53,464 nucleotides of DNA from Fen-549 sp050011315 (GTDB lineage: Bacteria; Actinomycetota; Thermoleophilia; Gaiellales; Gaiellaceae): positions 1-53,464 of the forward strand of contig JBEKJI010000013.1 in assembly GCA_050011315.1 (NCBI GenBank). Reading direction: 5' to 3'. This document shows positions 15,671 to 22,110 of the stretch, piece by piece; the stretch's first letter is position 1; every line of letters begins with the position of its first letter. The notes under the pieces are model-generated. The model was not told where the DNA came from, did no database searches, and saw nothing but the letters and a program-made list of their open reading frames with translations. The position numbers and the translations under genes are program-made.

Positions 15671-16507
15671 TCATCGCCCGCCCTCGAGTCGACGAAGTCT
15701 CCGGCTAACGGTCGAGTAGTGACAGCCGAGATGATCTGCAAGTTCACCGATCCGGTAGCCATGCTCTCTGTAGGCGATGAGCATCGCCTGCTCGCCATGC
15801 GAATCGAAGAGTTCGGCGAGCGAGGGCGGCGCCGGATCTCGCTGAGGGAAAGGGATTTCTCGGTCTAGCCTGTCGCCGTTGCCGAGCCCGATCGCTTTCT
15901 GAGCAAAGTGTTCGCTACCGAGGTAGATCTGCCCGCGGAGCGAGGCCCAAGGATCTTCGACGATCGGTTCGAAGCAGGCGTGTTTGTAGTGCCGGCGCGC
16001 CGTGTCAGGCCTTGAGGCGAAGACTCTTAGCAACTCATCGGCGGCGAGGAAGGCTGGAGGCTTCTCGAGGCCCGCGGTCGCTCGGTAGCTCGACCAGCGA
16101 TAGTCCTCCGGAAGCTTGCAGATTCCAGCCCGTACAGGATTCAGGACGACGTAGCGGGCGACCTCGACGAGATGAGCATCTCGCTCGATGAGGATCGAGT
16201 GAAAACGTCCACCGAATAGATGGCCGCTCCGTACGTGGCGCCGGTTGAAGCGCCGCGCATAGATGCCGTTCAGTTGCTGCATGCCGCGAACGAGCTCGGG
16301 GCGTGGCGTTTCCAACAGCAGGTGATAGTGGTTGGGCATGAGGCAGTAGGCGTATACACGCCAACCGAAGCGCCGAACGATCACCGAGAGTAGATCTAGA
16401 AAACGTCTCCGATCGAGACGGTCGAGGAAGATTTCTTTGCGCTCGTTTCCCCTGGAAGTGACGTGATAGAGCGCTCCCGGGTACTCGATTCGGAGTGGTC
16501 GTGACAT
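15671..16507 (-). CDS. REP-associated tyrosine transposase (Y1_Tnp, IS200-like)
   Basis: 278 residues. Start motif RPLRIEYPGALYHVTSRGN is typical of this family. The HUH-type metal site is MPNHYHLLLE near residue 62, and the candidate catalytic Tyr lies in LNGIYARRFNRRH near 85. GHLFGGRFHSI and ARYVVLNPVRAGI follow, as in TnpA-REP proteins. The C-terminus adds a helix-turn-helix (IGELADHLGCHYSTVSRRL, about 250-270). ATG 16507 is chosen; the frame is open upstream but without family similarity. Intact, so possibly active. Confidence 0.9.
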   Translation of the reverse strand: MSRPLRIEYPGALYHVTSRGNERKEIFLDRLDRRRFLDLLSVIVRRFGWRVYAYCLMPNHYHLLLETPRPELVRGMQQLNGIYARRFNRRHVRSGHLFGGRFHSILIERDAHLVEVARYVVLNPVRAGICKLPEDYRWSSYRATAGLEKPPAFLAADELLRVFASRPDTARRHYKHACFEPIVEDPWASLRGQIYLGSEHFAQKAIGLGNGDRLDREIPFPQRDPAPPSLAELFDSHGEQAMLIAYREHGYRIGELADHLGCHYSTVSRRLRRLEGGR

Positions 16508-16582
16508 GAGGTCGAGCCTAAGGTTCTGGGCGCTCTTGCTCAAGATGGCCGAATCGGACTCGTCTGTAGGAGCCGGATGACC

Positions 16583-16639
16583 GAATGCAAGATCTGACCC
16601 GCGCCCTGGCTTGGGTGGCGGAATGCAAGATCTGACCCC
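16583..16639 (+). repeat. two direct terminal repeats of the transposase unit
   Basis: GAATGCAAGATCTGACCC occurs at 16583-16600 and again at 16621-16638, and both are inverted relative to the left end at 15647-15665. The doubled end may record a second insertion or a nested unit. Confidence 0.8.
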
Positions 16640-16695
16640 TGGGGGAAAGGGGGCGATCGCAGGACTAGCATCGCGCCGGGCGAAGGACATAGGTT

Positions 16696-17118
16696 GTGGT
16701 CGCTCGTACCTTCGCACTCTGTCTGGTGATCGCCGCCTCGCTGGTGGACAACTCCGGTGCCAGCTCGGCGGCCTTCTACTTCTTGCTTGCGGCCGTGCCG
16801 GCGATCGGAATAGGAGGGCTGATGGCCCTTGGAGAGCTCGCCGACGCACGAACGCTAATGGCGAAAGCGTTCGGTGCGACGCAGGCGTTTTTCTCCTTCG
16901 CTGCTCTGGCGCTGGCGATGATTGCGGTCGGCTCCAGCTCGGGAGCTCTGTTCGATGTCGTGGCGCCGGGGATCGGCCTCCCCGCGCTCGCGGTTTGCCT
17001 GGGGCTGCTTACTCTCCAGGCTGCTCTAGCCCCAACGGGCAGTCTCCTCCGAAGTACTCCCGAGCTCTACGCGCGCGCCGGCGAGGACTTCGCCACCGCC
17101 GAGCACATCGGACTCTAG
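16696..17118 (+). CDS. small integral membrane protein of unknown function
   Basis: 140 residues, mostly hydrophobic, with about four membrane segments (roughly 3-20, 25-45, 62-80 and 86-108) and a short acidic C-terminal tail. No Cys pair or catalytic motif. I do not recognise a family. GTG 16696 follows AGGACATAG at a plausible distance. The gene follows the transposase unit and precedes the radical SAM cassette, but nothing links it to either. Confidence 0.6.
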   Translation: MVARTFALCLVIAASLVDNSGASSAAFYFLLAAVPAIGIGGLMALGELADARTLMAKAFGATQAFFSFAALALAMIAVGSSSGALFDVVAPGIGLPALAVCLGLLTLQAALAPTGSLLRSTPELYARAGEDFATAEHIGL

Positions 17119-17505
17119 GTTCTCCGGCGAGGCGGAGTAAGGAGTAGTCGACTGGACGGATGAGGGCACCATGTTCCGTCGCCCAGCAAGGCTTCCCGCG
17201 TCACGAATCTCCACGAGATGAGCCGGGCGATCGTTCCAACCCGAACGGCCCCAGGGGAAAGTCGGTCAGCGGCGTGAGACGAACGCATGCCCCCTGTCCC
17301 AGTCTGGGATTACGAACGCTTCCGCGTCTCGGAGTCAGTAGATCGTCCCGAGGGTCTCCTTACCTTGGGTCAAGTTCGCGGTATGGTTTTTCGTACCGAG
17401 GGCGCCAACAAAAAGCCGAGCACCTCGAGGCTTCAACGGCCGATATGCCTCGCCGCACAATGAGGAGCTGGTCAGATCACCGACTCGGATACAGTTTCGA
17501 AGAGC
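17119..17505. other. 387-base non-coding stretch upstream of the radical SAM gene
   Basis: No convincing gene. It holds a fragment of dispersed repeat module C near 17146-17185 (GGCACCATGTTCCGTCGCCC, compare 10464), a perfect palindrome TCCCAGTCTGGGA at 17297-17309, and TATGGT near 17381, preceded by a possible -35, that could be the cassette promoter. AGGAG at 17463-17467 is the best ribosome-binding-site-like word but is too far from the first TTG. Confidence 0.5.
17146..17185 (+). repeat. dispersed intergenic repeat, module C fragment
   Basis: AGTCGACTGGACGGATGAGG followed by GCACCATGTTCCGTCGCCC aligns with 10448-10486 (GTCGACTCGGCGTATGACGG, GCACCAAGTTCCGCAGCCC). Confidence 0.55.
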
Positions 17506-18702
17506 TTGGCACCTGTTGACTTGAGCAGTTGGTGTCATCGCTACACCCTCTGCATTACGCTCCGGTGCAATCTTGCGTGCAGCTATTGCTACGTCAGCAA
17601 GAACCCTGCGACGATGTCGCTATCGACCGCTCGTCAGGCACTCGACTTCATTTTTAGACACGCGCCTCCCCGAAGCGAAATCGCGATCGGGTTCTTTGGC
17701 GGCGAGCCCCTCTTAGAGTTCCGTCTTCTGCGAGAGATAACTGATCTTATCGAAGCGCATCCGTCCTTCGATCCGCTACGTGTGCGGTTTTCGCTCACGA
17801 CCAACGGCACGGTGTTTTCGGACGCCATTGCGAGCTTTTTAAAAGCCCATGCTTTTGAGGTATGCGTTAGCTGCGACGGACCACCCGAGGTTCAAAATCA
17901 CCTCCGCCGTACTCGAACCGGGAAAGACACGGCGCGCAGGGTCGAGCAAACGCTCATAGCCGCTCAGCAGGTTTTGTCGTCGGTCTTGGTCAACGCCGTT
18001 TATCACCCTCTGACGTTCCGGCGCCTTCCCGAGACCGTGGACTACCTTTCGGGGCTCGGCTTGCGACAAATCAATCTCGATCCTGATTTCTCAGCGCGAT
18101 GGACACGTGAGGACGCCGATAGCCTGCCAGCGGTCTACAAAGCTATCGCTGACTTGTATATCGCGTGGTATCTCAACCAGGATCCTCATTACGTGAGCGT
18201 GATAGACAACAAGATCGCCGTCTTGATTCGCGGCGGCTTCAGTTTGTTGGAGCGATGCCATATGGGGAGAGCGGAACTGGCCATCACACCCGACGGAGGC
18301 CTGTATCCGTGCGAACGTCTGATTGGCTCGGGAGCGAACGGTGAACACCGTATTGGCTCTATAGAGCACGGTCTCGATCTCGAGCGGCTCACCAGGCACT
18401 GTGTCTCGGGAGGTCGGCTCAACCGAGAGTGTGAGTCCTGCGATATCAAGGACTACTGCGTGAATTGGTGCGGATGCGCGAACGCTTCAGTGAGCGGTTT
18501 CTATAACCGAGCAGGACCGTTTCTGTGCGCGTCCGAGCGCGCTGCGATGCGTACCGCGTTAGACGTTTTCGAAGCGCTTGAACATCGCAAAAGTACCGTT
18601 TTTACGCATCACTTAGCCGGAGTTCCGATTTGGAACAGCCAGGTTACATTATTAAAAGGAAGGAAGGTAGAGCATTGTGCCTACGCCAAGCGCATTATTT
18701 AA
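17506..18702 (+). CDS. radical SAM/SPASM domain maturase
   Basis: 398 residues from TTG 17506. The radical SAM cluster is C21-x3-C25-x2-C28 (CNLACSYCYV), with FFGGEPLLEF at 63-72 and the LTTNGT strand near 98. The SPASM domain is complete in pattern: C251, C269 in GGLYPCERL, C309-x2-C312-x5-C318-x3-C322 and C341, enough for two auxiliary [4Fe-4S] clusters. Such proteins modify ribosomal peptides or proteins (thioether, C-C, epimerisation, splicing) or mature sulfatases. No sulfatase is nearby, and the next gene overlaps by 26 nt, so it is the obvious substrate or partner. The start is weak: no ATG or GTG is in frame between the stop at 17461 and the Cys motif. Base composition becomes AT-richer toward the 3' end. 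Confidence 0.88.
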   Translation: MAPVDLSSWCHRYTLCITLRCNLACSYCYVSKNPATMSLSTARQALDFIFRHAPPRSEIAIGFFGGEPLLEFRLLREITDLIEAHPSFDPLRVRFSLTTNGTVFSDAIASFLKAHAFEVCVSCDGPPEVQNHLRRTRTGKDTARRVEQTLIAAQQVLSSVLVNAVYHPLTFRRLPETVDYLSGLGLRQINLDPDFSARWTREDADSLPAVYKAIADLYIAWYLNQDPHYVSVIDNKIAVLIRGGFSLLERCHMGRAELAITPDGGLYPCERLIGSGANGEHRIGSIEHGLDLERLTRHCVSGGRLNRECESCDIKDYCVNWCGCANASVSGFYNRAGPFLCASERAAMRTALDVFEALEHRKSTVFTHHLAGVPIWNSQVTLLKGRKVEHCAYAKRII

Positions 18703-18988
18703 GAAGTGGTACCCCGGCCCGTACCCAGTGTTATGGGCAGAGAAAGATATTGCGGCGTTATCACGTGATATAATCAATCAAAGTAGTCTAAAAGCCACGG
18801 CCGTAACCGACTGTAGTAAGATCGGCGCTCATCTGCATTACGGCGGCAAAGTTTATCCTTTGACGGACCAACAATGGGCGCGCTTTTCGACGGCGATTAT
18901 TAAGAAAAGCACAGCTAAACTCGCGAAGGTGAAAACGATTGGTTTTGAAGACGGTATAGCATTAGGCGAGATAATCTCCAGGTTGTAA
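18677..18988 (+). CDS. small protein, likely precursor or partner of the SPASM maturase
   Basis: 103 residues, no recognised family. GTG 18677 has a strong AAGGAAGGAAGG upstream and lies inside the maturase 3' end, so translation is coupled. The N-terminus is aromatic and Pro-rich (WYPGPYPVLW), the centre has a single Cys46 and then HLHYGGKVYPL (His54-Tyr55-Gly56-Gly57), and the C-terminal half is Lys-rich and helical-looking. No signal peptide or membrane segment. Counted by eye, 124 of 270 bases at 18721-18990 are G or C (46%), far below the surrounding genes, a sign of transfer. A radical SAM substrate role is inferred from position; a binding partner is the alternative. Confidence 0.75.
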   Translation: MPTPSALFKKWYPGPYPVLWAEKDIAALSRDIINQSSLKATAVTDCSKIGAHLHYGGKVYPLTDQQWARFSTAIIKKSTAKLAKVKTIGFEDGIALGEIISRL

Positions 18989-19005
18989 CCGTACTGATCT
19001 CTCGA

Positions 19006-19020
19006 GTGAGGTCACCTCAC
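19006..19020. promoter_or_regulatory. perfect 15-nt palindrome between the cassette and nuoN
   Basis: GTGAGGTCACCTCAC: 7-bp arms and a one-base centre, 17 nt after the small gene and 100 nt beyond the nuoN stop. The spacing between convergent genes favours a protein-binding site or part of a terminator; there is no T run. Confidence 0.35.
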
Positions 19021-19120
19021 ACGAGCAAGTCGCGCGATCTGTGTGACTTTGCGCAGCGTGCGTCGTCTACTTCCGCTCGATTTTCACGAGCCGCTGCTGC
19101 TCGACGGTGCCCGGCTCTTC

Positions 19121-20572
19121 TTAAAGGGGAAGCTGCCCGGCCGCATGCTTGGCCAGGTCGATCAGCGGCTGGGTGGCAAAGAACGACCCGACCGTAATGA
19201 TGGTCGCCAGCAGCACGGCGGTTCCGAGCAGGCGCTCGGGCGGAGGGGGCGAGCCCCGATCCGTGCCCGGGCGCATGTAGATCGAGCGCACGACCGCCAG
19301 GTAGTAGCCGAGGCTGACCACCGTCGCCACGGCGGCGACGATCAAGAGCCAGGTCCAGCCCGCCTGCTGGGCGGCTGCGAAGACGTAGACCTTACCGACG
19401 AACCCGCCCGTGAGCGGGAAGCCCGCGAAGGAGAGCATGAAGATCCAGAGCGCGATCCCGTAGAGCGGTCGCTCCCAGCCGAAGCCGGCCAGGTTGTCGA
19501 GCGTGGTCGCCTCGCCCAGCTCACGCTCGCGCGCCGCCAGCACTGCGAAGGCTCCGATCGAGGCCGCGCCGTAAGGGATCAGGTAGTAGAGGAGCGCCCG
19601 GCCGCCGAGAGGGCTGGCCGCCGTCACCGCCAGCAGCAGGTAGCCGGCGTGCGAGATCGAGGAGTAGGCGAGCATCCGCTTCAGATCGCGCTGTACCAGC
19701 GCGGCCAGGTTGCCGAGCACGAGCGAGGCGACCGCCGACGCGGCCGCCGCCGTCGTCCAGAGGTGCTCCTGGCTGGGGAAGGAGACGGTGAGCACCCGCA
19801 GCGCCACCAGCAGCGAGGCGGCCTTGGTCGCCCCGGCCATGAAGCCCGACACGGGCGTCGAGGCGCCCTGGTAGACGTCGGGCGTCCAGGCGTGGAAGGG
19901 CGCCGCCGACGCCTTGAAGCCGAACCCGACCAGGATCAGCGCCAGCCCGGTGACCAGGAGCAGGTTTCCGCTCGCGGCCTTGCCGGCGATCTGAGCGAGG
20001 TTGAGCGTGCCGGTGGCGCCGTAGACGAAGGCCGAGCCGAAGACGAGAATCGCCGAGCTGAATCCGCCCACGATCAGGTACTTGAAGCCCGCCTCGACCG
20101 CCTCCGGCCGCTCGCGCTCGAGCGCGCAGAGGACGTAGAGCGAGATCGAGAACCACTCCAGGCCGAGGAAGAGAGTGAGCAGGTTCGCCGCCTGGGCGAA
20201 GAGGATCATGCCCCCGCCGGCCGCGGCCAGAAGCGCAAAGCGCTCGCCGACACGGTCGGGAGCCGCTCTCTCTCCGTAGAAGACAAGCGTCGTCAGCAGC
20301 CCGGCCCCGGCCACGATCATCGCCGCCAGAGCGCCGTAGCGGTCGCGGAAGAGGGAGCTCGCGATCACCGCCCGCGCCTGGCCGCTGCGGTCGAAGAGCA
20401 GGGCGGCGGTGCCGAACGCCGCTCCGTAGCCGGCCAGGCAGACGAACCAGGCGACCTGCTTCCGGGCTCGCGCCGGGACGAGCACGGCGACGAGCAGCGC
20501 GATCGTCGTCGCGGTGGCCAGGGCGAGCGAGGGCGCCAGCGTCAGCCAGTCGATCGTCGGCGTCTTGATCAC
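19121..20572 (-). CDS. nuoN: NADH-quinone oxidoreductase subunit N
   Basis: Membrane-arm antiporter-like subunit of complex I, 483 residues with about 14 membrane helices. Recognisable are LGLEWFSISLYVLCAL, the GFKYLIVGGFSSAILVFG helix with its key Lys, the FHAWTPDVYQGAS loop and RDLKRMLAYSSISHAGYLL. GTG 20572 overlaps the nuoM stop as GTGA; earlier in-frame codons lie inside nuoM. Last gene of the nuo operon. Confidence 0.94.
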   Translation of the reverse strand: MIKTPTIDWLTLAPSLALATATTIALLVAVLVPARARKQVAWFVCLAGYGAAFGTAALLFDRSGQARAVIASSLFRDRYGALAAMIVAGAGLLTTLVFYGERAAPDRVGERFALLAAAGGGMILFAQAANLLTLFLGLEWFSISLYVLCALERERPEAVEAGFKYLIVGGFSSAILVFGSAFVYGATGTLNLAQIAGKAASGNLLLVTGLALILVGFGFKASAAPFHAWTPDVYQGASTPVSGFMAGATKAASLLVALRVLTVSFPSQEHLWTTAAAASAVASLVLGNLAALVQRDLKRMLAYSSISHAGYLLLAVTAASPLGGRALLYYLIPYGAASIGAFAVLAARERELGEATTLDNLAGFGWERPLYGIALWIFMLSFAGFPLTGGFVGKVYVFAAAQQAGWTWLLIVAAVATVVSLGYYLAVVRSIYMRPGTDRGSPPPPERLLGTAVLLATIITVGSFFATQPLIDLAKHAAGQLPL

Positions 20573-22110
20573 GGCGCCGCTCCCGAATCCGCCGAAGATA
20601 CCCCGCCCGTGTTCGACTGCTGGCCGGGCACGCAGAGGAGTCCAACCTGCGCCGGAGCCTTGGCCTGCACCGAGGTGGTCTGGGCCTGGTTGACGCAGGC
20701 GAACGAGCGCTTGCCGATGCCGGCCGGCCAGACCGATATGGAGAGCATGCCAGCCAAAAGAGCGCCCACGATGCAAAGCTCGGCCGGCCGAAGGTCGGGC
20801 GCTTGATCCGGCACCGCCTCGCCGTTTTCTCTGTGCAGGACAGCCGAGATCAGTCGCAGCATGTACATCGCCGCCAGCACGATCGCAACCAGTCCGGCAA
20901 GCGCCCAGCCCCAGCCGCGCTGGAAGACGCCGGCCAGGATCATGAGCTCACCGGCGAAGGCGTTCGAGCCTGGCACCGCCAGCGAGATGACGCCGATCGT
21001 GACGAGCAGACTGGCGAGGATCGGGCGTCCGTGCGCCAGGCCGCCCAGCCTCTCGAGAACTCCGGTCGAGGTGCGGCTCTCGATCGCCCCGGCGAGCAGG
21101 AAGAGCGCGGTTGAGATCAATCCGTGATTGACCATCTGCAGCACCGAGCCGCTCAGGGCGAGCTCGCCGCCCGAGAAGAGCCCGAGCCCGATCAGGCTCA
21201 TCTGCGCCAGGCTCGAGTAGGCGACGACACCGCGAAAGTCGGGCGCCCGGAAGGCGAGCAGCGAGCCGTAGATGAGCCCGGTCGCCGAGAGCGCGAGGAA
21301 GAGAGTCCTAAGGTCGTGCAACGGCGTACCGGCTCCGGCGTCCGGGAACTTCGTGAAGACGATGCGCAGGAAGCCGAAGGCGGCGACCTTGGAGACCAAG
21401 CCCGAGAGCACCGCGGCGACCTCCGGCGGCGACTCGCGGTAGGCGTCCGGCAGCCAGCCATGGAGCGGGAACAGCGGCGCCTTGACGGTGAAGGCGACGG
21501 CGAAGCCGAGGAAGAGCCAGACGCTGCCCGAGGTCGAGGCGGTGGTCAGATCGAATCCGTGCGAGAGCCCGTAGACGACGATCGTGACGAGCATCAAGAG
21601 CGAGCCCGCCATCGTGTAGGCGACGAACTTGAAGGTCGCGGCCATTCTCCGCTCGCCGCCCCAGACGCCGATCAACAGGTAGAGCGGGATCATCATCGCC
21701 TCGAAGGCGACGTAGAAGAGGATCAGATCCTGGGCGCTGAAGACGCAGACGATCGCGCCGGTGAGGAAGAGCATCAGCGCGAAGTAGGCGTTCGCCCGCT
21801 CGCGCCCGGCCCAGAGCCCGTAGGCGATCGCCGCAGCCATCACCACGGTCGTCAGGCCCACGAGCCAAAACGAGAAGGTGAACAGGCCGACGTGGTAGCT
21901 GATGCCGAGATCGGAGATCCAGGCGTGCTTCTGCTCGAACTGGATCCTGGCGCTGCCGAAGTCGAAGCGCAGCACGCTCCAGATCCAGATCCCGAGCTCG
22001 GCCAAAGCGACGGCGAGTGCGAGCGAGCCCACCCACTTCTTGCTCGCGGGCAGCAGGAACACGGCCAGCGCGCCGGCGAGAGGAAGAGTGATGAGCGAGG
22101 TCGCGAGCAT
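20569..22110 (-). CDS. nuoM: NADH-quinone oxidoreductase subunit M
   Basis: Proton-pumping antiporter-like subunit, 513 residues. YVAFEAMMIPLYLLIGVWGG contains the conserved Glu, and FKFVAYTMAGSLLML, LHGWLPDAYRESPPEV, and the VAYSSLAQMSLIGLG helix follow. The C-terminal tail of about 50 residues (after GMLSISVWPAGIG) is soluble, Gln/Ser-rich and contains two Cys, longer than I expect. ATG overlaps the nuoL stop by one base. Confidence 0.95.
   Translation of the reverse strand: MLATSLITLPLAGALAVFLLPASKKWVGSLALAVALAELGIWIWSVLRFDFGSARIQFEQKHAWISDLGISYHVGLFTFSFWLVGLTTVVMAAAIAYGLWAGRERANAYFALMLFLTGAIVCVFSAQDLILFYVAFEAMMIPLYLLIGVWGGERRMAATFKFVAYTMAGSLLMLVTIVVYGLSHGFDLTTASTSGSVWLFLGFAVAFTVKAPLFPLHGWLPDAYRESPPEVAAVLSGLVSKVAAFGFLRIVFTKFPDAGAGTPLHDLRTLFLALSATGLIYGSLLAFRAPDFRGVVAYSSLAQMSLIGLGLFSGGELALSGSVLQMVNHGLISTALFLLAGAIESRTSTGVLERLGGLAHGRPILASLLVTIGVISLAVPGSNAFAGELMILAGVFQRGWGWALAGLVAIVLAAMYMLRLISAVLHRENGEAVPDQAPDLRPAELCIVGALLAGMLSISVWPAGIGKRSFACVNQAQTTSVQAKAPAQVGLLCVPGQQSNTGGVSSADSGAAP

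Larger units (their letters stand above)
15647..16639 (-). mobile_element. REP-associated tyrosine transposase unit with terminal repeats
   Basis: A transposase gene bounded by copies of GAATGCAAGATCTGACCC: one inverted on the left (15647-15665) and two direct copies on the right (16583-16600 and 16621-16639, 38 bases apart). Y1 transposases of this type act on REP-like hairpins rather than classical terminal inverted repeats, so exact ends are uncertain. Confidence 0.7.

Noticed and set aside
17160..17519. A 119-codon open frame upstream of the maturase as a possible precursor gene
   Set aside because: The composition is Arg/Ser/Pro-rich without periodicity, it overlaps repeat DNA and the maturase start, and there is no ribosome binding site.
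19043..20806. A 587-codon open frame on the + strand opposite nuoN and the end of nuoM
   Set aside because: It is antisense to clear complex I genes; the product is a low-complexity Arg/Asp/Glu/Gly string typical of the reverse frame of GC-rich membrane-protein genes.
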